Shown: positions 1-8,870, counted from the stretch's first letter. The stretch: DNA of 34,397 nt from Nitrospirota bacterium (GCA_016208965.1 JACQXB010000030.1:1-34397), one strand, 5' to 3'. Program-made: numbers and translations. Notes: generated by a model from the sequence alone, not told the origin.

Positions 1-770
1 ATGATTGATGAACTCTCCTCCGCTGTCAGAATCAATGCCTAAAAGAGGAAACGGCAAGCGCTGCCGTATGTCCTGCAAAGCATCAAACACCCATTTCTGA
101 GCTTTATTCCGTACTGCCTCGGTTTCTGTCCATGTGGTACATATATCGGTGACATCCAGCGTCTGTATGAACTCCCCATTTGCATCCTCTCCATCATGTC
201 CTACCAGATCAATTTCTGTAAATCCCGGTTTCTGTTCATCCCATTCAGAAAACGTTCTGACAGTCCCGACGCTTCGGGATTCAACAGAGTGCCAGGCTTG
301 GTATTGGACCTTCCCTTGATAGTCTGTTTCCTCCTCTCCCCCTCAAGCAGCCGGTCTATTGTAGCTGGACTAATTCTAAGAATCTTCTGCCGGACTTCCT
401 CTTCAATGTTAATTTCACGAAACTGCTCCAGTTTCCTAATCACTGCTCCCAGTACCGGCGCCAGCCGCTTCCCACAGATACAGTCCATGACATACCAGAC
501 CTTTATTAGAGGTTTCCGCACCTCTTCACCATAATACTTTGTTCGTCCCCTATGAGCTCTCTTCCTCACATTTGCTTGTATTATCTTATGCCTACCAATC
601 CTCTGTCGTTTCCCATGGGTGCTCAGTACATATGATGCATAAGATCGCCGGTAGCCCGTCAAAGATACAAACTCCTGAAGCATTGTGCCTTTGTCCTTTT
701 TCCTCGCTTTTTGGTATCGAGGGGCCAGGATCGCTGTTGCCTTCTTCCTCTCTTTCATCGTTAGCCTCAT
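1..770 (-). pseudogene. Frameshifted DDE (integrase-core) transposase, 3' part beyond the left edge
   Basis: The first frame starts with MRLTMKERKK and runs through a basic, helical DNA-binding region (TGYRRSYASYVL, RPATID-like ISPATIDRLL) to TKPGTLL. The reading then has to shift frame near bases 255-285 to continue as VRTFSEWDEQKPGF, EIDLVGHDG (first catalytic Asp), LDVTDICTTWTE, AVRNKAQKWVFDAL and GIDSDSGGEFIN (second Asp) before leaving the window. This motif order is that of the integrase-core transposases usually filed as ISNCY-like; the last catalytic Glu is outside the window. A 16-base palindrome (264-279) sits exactly at the frame switch. I read this as a dead insertion sequence. 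I could not define its terminal repeats; its upstream end probably lies between 780 and 860. Family assignment is from motif memory. Confidence 0.8.
264..279. repeat. Short palindrome TCCCGA-N4-TCGGGA in the transposase
   Basis: TCCCGACGCTTCGGGA is a perfect 6-base inverted repeat with a 4-base loop. The same arms and loop length recur at 9868-9883 (loop ATAG). It lies at the point where the transposase changes frame. Confidence 0.7.
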
Positions 771-882
771 TTCCGCCTCCTGTTCTTTCTTCTATTAGGA
801 GACTATTTTGCCTTTTTTCGTCGCGATTTCTTATTTGAGGCAACGATTCGGTTTCATCGTGTTTTTTGATGAGGCATTAGAT

Positions 883-1083
883 ATGCTAAAAATAGAGGAA
901 ATAGAAGCTACAATTGAATCGCTTTCAGACGATGAATATGCTCGCTTGAGAGAGTGGTTTTATGAAAGGGATTGGAAAAAATGGGATAGACAGATTGAAG
1001 TAGACTCAGAATCGGGAAATTTGGATTTTCTGATCAAGGAAGCTATTGATGAAAAAAAGCAGGGAAATCTCAAGGAACTCTAA
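883..1083 (+). CDS. Small antitoxin of a type II toxin-antitoxin pair
   Basis: This encodes a 66-residue acidic protein beginning MLKIEEIEATIESL. It contains a helical SDDEYARLREWFYERDW segment and a C-terminal region (LDFLIKEAIDEKKQGNLKEL) typical of the part that wraps a RelE/ParE-type toxin. An ATG 75 bases upstream in the same frame exists (808), but the added residues look like translated non-coding DNA, so I chose the ATG at 883, which has GAGG about eight bases before it. The stop codon touches the ATG of the next gene, so the two are translationally coupled. The presumed role is neutralising the downstream toxin and autoregulating the pair. I do not recognise a named family with certainty. 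The pair is probably the cargo of an integron-type cassette, because an attC-like site follows. Confidence 0.75.
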   Translation: MLKIEEIEATIESLSDDEYARLREWFYERDWKKWDRQIEVDSESGNLDFLIKEAIDEKKQGNLKEL

Positions 1084-1344
1084 ATGCATCGAACAATAAA
1101 CCGCTTTTGGAAGTGTTTTAAGAATCTTCCTGTTGCCGTTCAAAAGGTATCAAAGAAAAACTTTGAGTTGCTCAAAATGAACCCTTCGCACCCATCCCTC
1201 CATTTCAAGAAAATTGGTAGGTTTTGGTCAGTACGAGCTGGAATTAATCACAGGGCGCTTGCGATTGAGGATGGTGAAGACTTTATTTGGGTTTGGATTG
1301 GCACTCATGAAGAATATGAAAGAATGATTAAGGTGATGGGCTAA
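1084..1344 (+). CDS. RelE/ParE-superfamily toxin
   Basis: This is an 86-residue basic protein with the compact RelE/ParE fold pattern: an N-terminal helix pair (INRFWKCFKNLPVAVQKVSKK), then strands LHFKKIGRFWSVRAGINHRALA and DGEDFIWVWIGTHEEYERMI. The RHALA-type strand and the final GTHEEYERM element are typical of HigB/RelE-like members. The family either cleaves ribosome-bound mRNA or poisons gyrase; the sequence alone does not decide which. It starts directly after the antitoxin stop codon. Its own stop codon lies inside the outer box of the attC-like site, a usual arrangement in gene cassettes. Full length and apparently intact. Confidence 0.85.
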   Translation: MHRTINRFWKCFKNLPVAVQKVSKKNFELLKMNPSHPSLHFKKIGRFWSVRAGINHRALAIEDGEDFIWVWIGTHEEYERMIKVMG

Positions 1345-1396
1345 CAATTCAATCCAGCGGACGGCCTTCGGCCACCGCTGATGCCGAGCGTTATAC
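1339..1396 (+). other. attC-like integron recombination site (59-base element)
   Basis: Outer boxes GGCTAAC (1339-1345) and GTTATAC (1390-1396) carry the conserved AAC and GTT. Inner arms CAGCGG (1355-1360) and CCGCTG (1375-1380) pair, and a small GGCC-TTC-GGCC hairpin forms the tip. The element is 58 bases, close to the classic 59-base element, and it overlaps the toxin stop codon. No integrase gene is present in the window. The base immediately 5' of the antitoxin start (GCATTAGAT, 874-882) resembles a mutated GTTAGAT end of a preceding site. Confidence 0.75.
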
Positions 1397-1746
1397 ATAA
1401 ATAACGGCATATTAAAAACAACATATAGGGTCGCGTCTTGTTTCTTGCATTCCAAATTTCATAGTCAACTCAATACCCACTTTAATATGGATAGCGAGCG
1501 TATTCCCTGCAGCCTGCTACGGGGGAGATTTAATTTGCAGTTGCGGGTTAATAGGCAAATCATAAGATTGTAATTTACAAATAGCTCTACCATATGTAAA
1601 ATAGTGGCATGATATTTCCAAACTTGAATTCCTCGGCATTGAGTTTACAAAGAGGGCATATGTGTTTCTCGACGAAATTCATCATATAAAGAAATTGCCT
1701 TCTGTGTATATTTACAATTAAGATATGAGTTCTGATTCAGCTCTTT
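1397..1746. other. Non-coding gap between TA cassette and transporter
   Basis: I see no convincing gene here: stop codons are dense in all frames and short reading frames lack recognisable motifs. The only features noted are the promoter at its right end and the phrase AGGGTCGCGTCTTG near 1427, which I have loosely associated with ends of IS200/RAYT-type elements but cannot support. Confidence 0.4.
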
Positions 1747-1776
1747 TTTACAAAAACACACCTTTATATATATAAT
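1747..1776 (+). promoter_or_regulatory. Sigma70-like promoter of the UMF1 transporter gene
   Basis: TTTACA (1747-1752) and TATAAT (1771-1776) are 18 bases apart. The ATG follows the -10 box by nine bases and there is no Shine-Dalgarno sequence, so the transcript would be leaderless or nearly so. Confidence 0.5.
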
Positions 1777-1785
1777 TCCCAGATA

Positions 1786-2940
1786 ATGAAAAATCACAAG
1801 ACAATTGTCCCTTTAATCTCCTGGGCATTCTTTGATTTTGCAGAGACTATATTTTCAGCAAATATACTTTCGGTATTTTTCCCTTTATGGCTTACACAGA
1901 TTTTGGGCGGGAAACCATTTCATTATAGCATTGTATATTCCTTATCACTTTTTACATCTGTCATATTAGCCATTATTGTAGGAAAATACGCTGATAGACT
2001 TGGAAAGAGGAAGCCGATTTTTTTAGCAGCAGTTTCTCTATCATCCATAAGCCTCATTATGCTTTCGCGTACAAGCACACTCCATATAGCACTCGCTATC
2101 TTCTTCTTTGTAAACCTTTTCTATCAGCAAAGTCTCGTGCTTTATAATTCCCTTCTGCCATCTGTCTCCGAGAAGGGAAACAGGGCATTCTCATCAGGTG
2201 TTGGTGTAGCATTGGGTTATGTTGGAGGTGCGATTGGATTATATTTAATATCAATGGTCAGTCCTACAGAGACCTTTGCCTTTGTCCTTGTTGCTTTTGG
2301 ATTTTTCTTTTTTTCCATCCCAACTGGGTTTTTTGTAAAGGAGAGACCATTTAAAGCCATCTCAGGTGTATCTGTTAAAAATATTCTTAAAGATAAGGGT
2401 TTTGTTCTTTTTATACTCTCCTGCTTATTTCTCACAGAGGCAGCGCATACAATAATCCTTTTTATGTCCATATACCTGAATAAAGTCTATGGCATGGAAA
2501 GGCATGATATAGTCCCTGTCATAGCAGTAGCAGGGATAATTGCCGCTATATCCGCGCCACTTATTGGAAAAGTCTCGGACAGATTTGGAGTTAAAAAAGT
2601 TTTTAATCTCCTTTTTCCTTTATGGGCTTTAGCCTTTGGTGTTTTCCCATTTATGCCGCGGTTTTTTGTATACTTAATGGGGATAATAATTGGAGTATTA
2701 CTTGCCTCGCTCTGGACAACGATAAGGCCTATTCTTTTAGAGCTATCACCAAAAGAGGAGGTTGCTACACGGTTTGCACTTCTCTCTATGTCAGAGAGGA
2801 TGGCTGCTATTGTGGGCCCATTATGTTGGGGTTTTATGGTGGAGGTGACAGATTATAGGATTGCAACTTTTACGCTTGCGATTTTCCCTATGATAGGGTG
2901 GGTAATATACTTGTGGCATAGAAAAACAGTTTGTGTTTGA
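1786..2940 (+). CDS. Major facilitator transporter, UMF1/Atg22-like family
   Basis: This is a 384-residue polytopic membrane protein with about twelve hydrophobic segments. The start LISWAFFDFAETIFSANIL matches the SWALYDWANSAF-type opening of the UMF1 family, bacterial relatives of the vacuolar effluxer Atg22. The loop GKYADRLGKRKP after the second segment is the MFS signature between segments 2 and 3, and GKVSDRFGVKK in the second half is its pseudo-repeat. The protein acts in the cytoplasmic membrane; the substrate is unknown, and amino acids or small metabolites are only guesses from the family. The ATG is preceded by a -10 box rather than a ribosome-binding site. The gene stands alone between the TA cassette and glyQ. 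Confidence 0.85.
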   Translation: MKNHKTIVPLISWAFFDFAETIFSANILSVFFPLWLTQILGGKPFHYSIVYSLSLFTSVILAIIVGKYADRLGKRKPIFLAAVSLSSISLIMLSRTSTLHIALAIFFFVNLFYQQSLVLYNSLLPSVSEKGNRAFSSGVGVALGYVGGAIGLYLISMVSPTETFAFVLVAFGFFFFSIPTGFFVKERPFKAISGVSVKNILKDKGFVLFILSCLFLTEAAHTIILFMSIYLNKVYGMERHDIVPVIAVAGIIAAISAPLIGKVSDRFGVKKVFNLLFPLWALAFGVFPFMPRFFVYLMGIIIGVLLASLWTTIRPILLELSPKEEVATRFALLSMSERMAAIVGPLCWGFMVEVTDYRIATFTLAIFPMIGWVIYLWHRKTVCV

Positions 2941-2966
2941 CAAAAACCTTTTAAGTTCTTTAATAT
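2937..2966 (+). promoter_or_regulatory. Candidate promoter for glyQS
   Basis: A perfect -35 hexamer TTGACA (2937-2942) overlaps the stop codon of the transporter gene. A weaker -10 (TAATAT, 2961-2966) lies 18 bases further on, which would leave a leader of about 43 bases before the TTG start of glyQ. Confidence 0.45.
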
Positions 2967-3015
2967 TTTACATGACAGAAGCATATAACCTCACCAATAA
3001 CAGGTTTTAAACACA

Positions 3016-3891
3016 TTGTATCTGCAGGAGCTAATCTTAAAACTTCATTCATTCTGGTGCGAGCAGGGCTGTGTAATACACCAGCCATATGACATAGAGG
3101 TAGGTGCAGGGACATTTAACCCTGCCACATTCTTTAGGGTCATTGGCCCAGAGCCATGGAAAACAGCCTATGTTGAGCCCTCCCGCAGACCCACTGATGG
3201 GAGGTATGGGGAAAACCCGAACAGACTTCAGCATTACTACCAGTATCAGGTAATTTTAAAGCCATCACCCCCAGATGTTCAGGATACTTATCTTAAGAGC
3301 CTTAGCAGTATAAATATTGACCTCAAAAAACACGATATACGTTTTGTTGAAGATGACTGGGAGTCTCCAACACTTGGAGCCTGGGGGCTTGGATGGGAGG
3401 TATGGCTTGATGGAATGGAGATTACGCAGTTTACATATTTTCAGCAGGTAGGCGGCATTGAATTAAAACCTGTCTCGGCAGAGCTTACATATGGTCTTGA
3501 GCGTATTGCAATGTATCTTCAGGAAGTAGACAATGTCTTTGACCTTAAATGGAGTAATAACATAAGTTATGGTGATATTCATCATGAAACAGAGGTGGAG
3601 TTTTCGAAATATAATTTTGATATTGCAGACATAGACCTGCATTTAAAACTATTTGATATGTATGAGGAAGAGGCAAAGAGTCTCCTGAAAAGTGGGCTTA
3701 TCTTTCCTGCCTACGACTTCTGCCTAAAGTGCTCACATACATTTAATGTCCTTGATGCACGAGGAGCATTGAGTGTAGCTGAAAGGACAGTATATATTGC
3801 AAGGGTGAGAGGTATTGCAAAACAATGTGCTGATGGCTATTTAAAATTGCGTGAGTCAATGGGGTTTCCTCTTTTAAAAGTTAAGAGTTAA
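3016..3891 (+). CDS. glyQ: Glycyl-tRNA synthetase alpha subunit
   Basis: The alpha subunit of the tetrameric bacterial GlyRS carries the class II catalytic core that activates glycine with ATP and charges tRNA-Gly. At 291 residues it is close to the usual ~300. Visible signatures are [21 protein letters not shown] (about residues 16-36), [18 protein letters not shown] (62-79, containing the ATP-contacting motif 2 arginine), [16 protein letters not shown], and [10 protein letters not shown] (motif 3). The only start that keeps the conserved [12 protein letters not shown] opening is a TTG; an in-frame stop lies 18 bases upstream and the Shine-Dalgarno is weak (CAGG). glyS follows after nine bases. 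The last residues (LLKVKS) are encoded by a short genomic repeat that spans the glyQ-glyS junction. Confidence 0.97.
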   Translation: MYLQELILKLHSFWCEQGCVIHQPYDIEVGAGTFNPATFFRVIGPEPWKTAYVEPSRRPTDGRYGENPNRLQHYYQYQVILKPSPPDVQDTYLKSLSSINIDLKKHDIRFVEDDWESPTLGAWGLGWEVWLDGMEITQFTYFQQVGGIELKPVSAELTYGLERIAMYLQEVDNVFDLKWSNNISYGDIHHETEVEFSKYNFDIADIDLHLKLFDMYEEEAKSLLKSGLIFPAYDFCLKCSHTFNVLDARGALSVAERTVYIARVRGIAKQCADGYLKLRESMGFPLLKVKS

Positions 3892-3912
3892 AAGTTAAAA
3901 GTGAAAAGTTAT
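3874..3912 (+). repeat. AGTTAAAAGT-type tandem repeat at the glyQ-glyS junction
   Basis: Degenerate tandem units of about ten bases (AGTTAAGAGT, TAAAAGTTAAAAGTGAAAAG) cover the end of glyQ and the start of glyS. A near-identical block occurs inside livF at 21670-21707. Confidence 0.75.
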
Positions 3913-5973
3913 AAAGAAAAAAACTCCGAACTAAACTCGTCACTGTTGTTAGAGATAGGTACAGAAGAAATACCTGCCCGATTTATTCCTGACGGGATAA
4001 GACTGTTAAAGGAAGAAATAGCAAAAATTTTTACTGATGCAGGTATAGACTTTGGAAATGTCCTTGAGTATGCAACTCCCCGAAGGCTTTCGATATACAT
4101 TGATAGTGTCTCAAAAAAACAGAAAGACAGGACTAAAGAAGTCTTGGGCCCACCTAAAAAGGTATCATTTGATGAAAAAGGCAATCCCACACAGGCTGCT
4201 ATTGGTTTTGCGAAGTCCTGCAATGTAGATGTAAAAAACTTAAAGGTACTAAGAACCGAGCGAGGAGAGTATATATCAGCTACTATTGAAGAGAAGGGCA
4301 GGAAAACTATAGATGTATTAGCAGGGGCATTGCCGGTACTTATAACATCTATTCAATTCCCAAAATCAATGAGATGGGGCAGTGGCAGTCTAAGGTTTGT
4401 AAGACCAATACGTTGGATTACAGCCATTCTTGGTAACGAAATAATTCCATTTAAAATTGATGGCTTGAAGAGCAGTGATATATCATACGGTCACAGGTTT
4501 ATATCACATGGGCCATTTAAGGTAGAAGATATAACTGCATACTTACAGCTTTTATCAAATAACTATGTAGTAGCTGATCCTATAGAGAGAAAGAGAATAA
4601 TATCAGAAGGGATAAAAAATATTGAATCAAAGCTCGGCTGTAGAGTCCATGAAGATAAAGAACTCTTGGATACGGTTACATTCCTTGTTGAATATCCAAC
4701 AGTTGTCCTGGGGAACTTTGATTCAGAGTATCTCTCACTTCCAAAGGAACTCCTCATAACCGTAATGAAAAGCCATCAGAAGTATTTCTCTCTGGATGAT
4801 AAAGATGGAAACCTTTTGCATTATTTTATCGTGGTAAGCAACACAAAATCAGAAAATGTGGATATAGTAAAAAGAGGAGCAGAGCGTGTTCTTAAGGCAA
4901 GGCTTGAAGATGCAAGGTTTTATTATGAGGAAGACCAAAAGAAGCTTCTATGGGACTATGTTGAAAGCTTGAAAAAAGTGACATTTCATGGAAAGCTCGG
5001 CAGTGTCTATGAAAAAGTAGAGAGGATGGCATTTTTATGTTCTTTTATATCTGATACACTCAATCCGCAGTTAAAAGAAAAACTCCTAAGGGCAGTGATG
5101 CTTTGTAAGGCAGACCTTGTTACAGGTATTGTAAGGGAGTTCCCTGAATTACAAGGTTATATGGGTATGGTTTATGCTAAAAACTCAGGAGAGGATGAAG
5201 ATGTAGCAGAGGCAATTTATGAACATTATATGCCTAAATTCTCGGGTGATTTTTTACCAAGAGGTGAAATAGGCAGTATCATTTCACTTGCAGATAAACT
5301 CGATAATATTGTTTCTTTTTTCCTTTTGGGATTAGCGCCTACAGGCTCTGAAGACCCATTTGCTTTAAGGCGTCAGGCAATAGGGATAATAAATATACTC
5401 CTGCACAAAGATTATCCTATCCCGTTAAACATCCTCATAAACAAGGCATTGCAGGGTATTGAAAGTTATCTTCCAGCAAGGAGGTTACTTACTGATGATA
5501 TATTGGAATTCTTTTATCAAAGGTTAGAAGGAATGCTCCTTGCAGAAGGGTATAGTTATGATACTATAAATGCTGTATTTTCGATAAGAAGCCATGATAT
5601 AAAAGATATAAAACAGCGGATTGAGGTACTATCTGAGATGAGGGAGTCTCCTGAATTCCCTCAGCTGCTTACATCTGCAAAAAGAGTTTATAATATCCTT
5701 GCAAAAGTTATGCCTGCTGAGGTGAAAGAAGACCTCCTCACTGAACTTGCAGAGCAGGATCTTTACAGCGCTGCTGAAGAGGTCGGCAATAGTTTAAAAG
5801 GGAAAAATTACAACTCTTTGTTCGAGCTTGAAAAACCAATAAATATCTTTTTTGACAATGTGCTTGTAATGGATAAAAGACCTGAAATAAGAGAGAACAG
5901 GCTTGCCTTACTCTCATCAATAAAGATGCTCTTTGATTCTCTCGGAGACTTCTCTAAAATAATCACCGAATAA
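3901..5973 (+). CDS. glyS: Glycyl-tRNA synthetase beta subunit
   Basis: The beta subunit binds and positions tRNA-Gly for the GlyQ catalytic subunit. It is 690 residues, the normal length. The N-terminal family signature LLLEIGTEEIPARFIPDG (about residues 15-32) is intact, followed by PRRLSIYI, the RWGSGSLRFVRPIRWI segment (about 159-175), the VMKSHQKYFSL element, the HD-like central part with ARFYYEEDQKKLLW, and LADKLDNIVSFFLLGLAPTGSEDPFALRRQAIGII. The C-terminal helical anticodon-binding domain covers roughly the last 110 residues. The start is GTG, and the first dozen residues (MKSYKEKNSELNS) are repeat-derived and not conserved; no later start would retain the GTEEIP motif comfortably. 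Co-transcribed with glyQ. Confidence 0.97.
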   Translation: MKSYKEKNSELNSSLLLEIGTEEIPARFIPDGIRLLKEEIAKIFTDAGIDFGNVLEYATPRRLSIYIDSVSKKQKDRTKEVLGPPKKVSFDEKGNPTQAAIGFAKSCNVDVKNLKVLRTERGEYISATIEEKGRKTIDVLAGALPVLITSIQFPKSMRWGSGSLRFVRPIRWITAILGNEIIPFKIDGLKSSDISYGHRFISHGPFKVEDITAYLQLLSNNYVVADPIERKRIISEGIKNIESKLGCRVHEDKELLDTVTFLVEYPTVVLGNFDSEYLSLPKELLITVMKSHQKYFSLDDKDGNLLHYFIVVSNTKSENVDIVKRGAERVLKARLEDARFYYEEDQKKLLWDYVESLKKVTFHGKLGSVYEKVERMAFLCSFISDTLNPQLKEKLLRAVMLCKADLVTGIVREFPELQGYMGMVYAKNSGEDEDVAEAIYEHYMPKFSGDFLPRGEIGSIISLADKLDNIVSFFLLGLAPTGSEDPFALRRQAIGIINILLHKDYPIPLNILINKALQGIESYLPARRLLTDDILEFFYQRLEGMLLAEGYSYDTINAVFSIRSHDIKDIKQRIEVLSEMRESPEFPQLLTSAKRVYNILAKVMPAEVKEDLLTELAEQDLYSAAEEVGNSLKGKNYNSLFELEKPINIFFDNVLVMDKRPEIRENRLALLSSIKMLFDSLGDFSKIITE

Positions 5974-5983
5974 GCAGAAATGA

Positions 5984-5998
5984 GATGTATTTTACATC
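5984..5998 (+). promoter_or_regulatory. Small perfect palindrome upstream of ppdK (possible operator)
   Basis: GATGTA-TTT-TACATC is a perfect 6-base dyad. It abuts the sequence CCTGATATGCTA (5998-6009), which fits an extended -10 (TGATATGCT). It has no following T-run, so it is not an obvious terminator. Its proximity to a candidate promoter is the only reason to think of an operator. Confidence 0.3.
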
Positions 5999-6045
5999 CT
6001 GATATGCTAAAATATTAAGATTTTTTTAATAGGAGGAATTTATAA

Positions 6046-8850
6046 ATGGCGAAGAAGTATGTTTATTTCTTTGGTAATGGTAAGGCAGATGGAAATGCAG
6101 GCATGAAAAGTCTCCTTGGCGGCAAGGGCGCAAACCTTGCAGAGATGGCAGGACATCCTGAGCTGAGGTTGCCTGTACCGCTGGGATTTACAATTACAAC
6201 AGAAGTATGCACCTATTACTACCAGCATAAAAGAACCTATCCGCCAGCTCTTAAAAAAGAGGTTGAGTCCGCCTTGAAAAAAATTGAAGGCATAATGAAA
6301 AATAAATTCGGCGATCTTGAAAATCCCCTCCTCGTATCTGTAAGGTCAGGTGCAAGGAGTTCAATGCCGGGCATGATGGAGACAGTTCTCAATGTTGGGC
6401 TCACAGAGAAAACCATTCCCGGATTAATAAAGCTTACCAATAACCCTCGCTTTGTTTATGACGCATACAGAAGACTCATTATGATGTACTCAGATGTTGT
6501 CATGGAAAAGGCAGCAGGTATTGAGACTAAAGATGACATGGGCATACGCAGACAGCTTGATAGGCTACTTGAGGAAGCCAAGCATAAAAAAGGTGTAAAG
6601 AATGACACTGACCTTGATGCCGATGACCTTAGAGAACTGTGCGATAAATTTAAACAGAAGGTAAAGGATGTATTAGGTAAGAACTTTCCTGATGACCCCT
6701 ATGAGCAATTATGGGGTGGAATAGGAGCAGTCTTTGCATCATGGAACGGTAAACGTGCTGTGGCATACAGACGCATTGAGGGGATCCCTGGTGACTGGGG
6801 TACAGCAGTAAGTGTCCAGTCAATGGTGTTTGGAAATATGGGTGATGACTCTGCCACAGGCGTAGGTTTTACACGAAACCCTGCAAACGGCAATAAGCAT
6901 TTTTATGGAGAGTATCTGCCGAATGCGCAGGGCGAGGATGTTGTTGCGGGCATAAGGACGCCGGCGCCTGTTAATGAATCATCAAAGAATGCGCATAACA
7001 AACACATGACAAGCCTTGAGAAGTCAATGCCAAAGCTCTACAAAGCACTTCTTAACTACCAGAAGCGTCTTGAGAGGCATTATAAAAACATGCAGGACAT
7101 TGAATTTACAATTGAGCGGGGCAAGCTCTACATGCTTCAATGCCGTGTAGGAAAGAGAAACGGTCCTGCTGCTGTAAAAATGGCTTTGGATATGTATAAA
7201 GAAAAACTCATAACCAAAGAAGAAGCCATAATGCGTGTAACGCCTTCACAGTTGGAGGAGCTTCTTTATCCTGTAATTGACCCTAAAGCAGTGGCAGGGG
7301 AAAATCCGATTGCCATGGGCATTCCAGCAGGCCCAGGCGCTGCATCAGGCAGAGTTGTTTTTTCTGCAAATGATGCTGTTAAGTTGGCGAAGGAAGGAAT
7401 AAAAATAATTCTTGTCCGTGAAGAAACAAATCCGGAGGATGTTGAAGGGATGCGTGTTTCGGAGGCAATCCTGACTGCCAAAGGAGGAATGACCTCACAT
7501 GCGGCACTTGTTGCCAGAGGCTGGGGTAAGTGCGCTGTTGTGGGTGCTGGTGAACTTCAAATTGATTATGCAAAAAAACGCTGTAGGGTTGGAGATCAGA
7601 CTATCATTCAAGGAGAGGAGATTACGATTGGAACAGGTGAAGTGATTACTATAGGTAATGTGATTACAGTGGATGGCACTAAGGGGGTTGTCTATAAAGG
7701 ACAGCTTCCTATGATAGATCCATCAGAGGAAAATGAAACTCTTAACTCCTTCTTAAAGCTCTGTGATCCATTTAGAAGGTTAAAGGTTCGCACCAACGCA
7801 GATACACCTGAAGATGCTAAAAAGGCGCGTTCATTTGGTGCAGAAGGAATTGGACTCTTTAGAACAGAGCATATGTTTTATGGCAAGGGTGCAGAGGTGC
7901 CACTTTTTCTTCTTAGGAAGATGATTGTTTCAAGGACAACCGATGAACGTCGTTCCGCTCTTAACGAACTATATCTTTATATGAAATCCGATATTAAGGG
8001 AACCCTTGAGGCAATGGAGGGTTTCCCCGTGACAATAAGGCTCCTTGACCCACCATTGCATGAATTTGTGCCTCACGAGAAAGCACAGATGGAGAATTTG
8101 GCAGCAAGTCTAAATATATCAATGGACGATCTTGAAAGAAGGGCGCAGGGGCTTAGAGAGAGTAACCCGATGATGGGCCACAGAGGTGTCCGTCTCGGTA
8201 TTACCTATCCTGAGATAACAGAGACGCAGGCTAGAGCGATTTTTGAGGCAGCCGCTGAACTTATCAAGGCTGGCAAGAAAGTACACCCTGAGATAATGAT
8301 TCCTGTTGTCAGTGATGTGAAGGAGCTGGCAAACCAGTTTGAGATAGTGAAAAAGGTCTATAATGAGACACTTGCAAAGTATAAGTTAAAGAAGTTTCCT
8401 TACATGGCAGGCACTATGATTGAAATTCCACGCGCAGCATTGCTTGCCGGAAAAATTGCTGAAATCGCTGAGTTCTTTTCATTTGGCACAAACGATTTAA
8501 CACAGATGGGATTTGGATTCTCCCGTGACGACATAGGTGGATTCCTTCCGTGCTATCTTGAAAAAGGCATACTTCCAGAAGACCCTTTCCAGACTATTGA
8601 CATTGAAGGTATTGGCGAAATGATTAAGATTGCTGTTGAGAGGGGCAGAAAGACGAAAAAAAATCTTAAGATTGGCATCTGCGGAGAGCATGGAGGAGAC
8701 CCAATGTCAGTGGAATTCTGCCATAATATTGGAATGGATTATGTGAGCTGTTCTCCTTACAGAGTGCCGATTGCAAGACTCGCAGCCGCACAGGCAATGA
8801 TTAGAGAGAAAGAAAAGGCTAAGAGTAAGGCAAAGAAGGGGAAGAGGTAA
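6046..8850 (+). CDS. ppdK: Pyruvate, phosphate dikinase
   Basis: PPDK interconverts pyruvate + ATP + Pi and PEP + AMP + PPi in the cytoplasm. In anaerobes it serves gluconeogenesis or PPi-linked glycolysis. The 934-residue protein has all expected parts: N-terminal nucleotide-binding domain opening with LLGGKGANLAEMAGHPELRL-like sequence, SVRSGARSSMPGMMETVLNVG, GVGFTRNPANG; the swivelling phosphohistidine domain with GGMTSHAALVARGWGKCAVV (catalytic His485); and the PEP/pyruvate barrel with GLFRTEHMF, NPMMGHRGVRLGI, SFGTNDLTQM and GICGEHGGDP (acid/base Cys879). The start has a textbook ribosome-binding site, AGGAGG, nine bases upstream. It lies 72 bases after glyS with its own likely promoter region and 20 bases before the PilZ gene. 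A lysine-rich tail ends the protein. Confidence 0.98.
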   Translation: MAKKYVYFFGNGKADGNAGMKSLLGGKGANLAEMAGHPELRLPVPLGFTITTEVCTYYYQHKRTYPPALKKEVESALKKIEGIMKNKFGDLENPLLVSVRSGARSSMPGMMETVLNVGLTEKTIPGLIKLTNNPRFVYDAYRRLIMMYSDVVMEKAAGIETKDDMGIRRQLDRLLEEAKHKKGVKNDTDLDADDLRELCDKFKQKVKDVLGKNFPDDPYEQLWGGIGAVFASWNGKRAVAYRRIEGIPGDWGTAVSVQSMVFGNMGDDSATGVGFTRNPANGNKHFYGEYLPNAQGEDVVAGIRTPAPVNESSKNAHNKHMTSLEKSMPKLYKALLNYQKRLERHYKNMQDIEFTIERGKLYMLQCRVGKRNGPAAVKMALDMYKEKLITKEEAIMRVTPSQLEELLYPVIDPKAVAGENPIAMGIPAGPGAASGRVVFSANDAVKLAKEGIKIILVREETNPEDVEGMRVSEAILTAKGGMTSHAALVARGWGKCAVVGAGELQIDYAKKRCRVGDQTIIQGEEITIGTGEVITIGNVITVDGTKGVVYKGQLPMIDPSEENETLNSFLKLCDPFRRLKVRTNADTPEDAKKARSFGAEGIGLFRTEHMFYGKGAEVPLFLLRKMIVSRTTDERRSALNELYLYMKSDIKGTLEAMEGFPVTIRLLDPPLHEFVPHEKAQMENLAASLNISMDDLERRAQGLRESNPMMGHRGVRLGITYPEITETQARAIFEAAAELIKAGKKVHPEIMIPVVSDVKELANQFEIVKKVYNETLAKYKLKKFPYMAGTMIEIPRAALLAGKIAEIAEFFSFGTNDLTQMGFGFSRDDIGGFLPCYLEKGILPEDPFQTIDIEGIGEMIKIAVERGRKTKKNLKIGICGEHGGDPMSVEFCHNIGMDYVSCSPYRVPIARLAAAQAMIREKEKAKSKAKKGKR

Positions 8851-8870
8851 GGGGAAAAAAATAAAAGATT

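Noticed and set aside
592-843. Open frame of 83 codons on the - strand upstream of the transposase
   Set aside because: It overlaps the transposase start in another frame, has low-complexity E/K/G composition and shows no motif.
1397-1455. Possible end of an IS200/RAYT-type element (AGGGTCGCGTCTTG phrase)
   Set aside because: Only a vague resemblance; no transposase, no paired end and no repeat of the phrase elsewhere in the window.
7379-7573. Antisense open frames inside ppdK, glyS, the EF-G-like gene and the activase
   Set aside because: They mirror strongly conserved genes, have skewed compositions and lack ribosome-binding sites or motifs.
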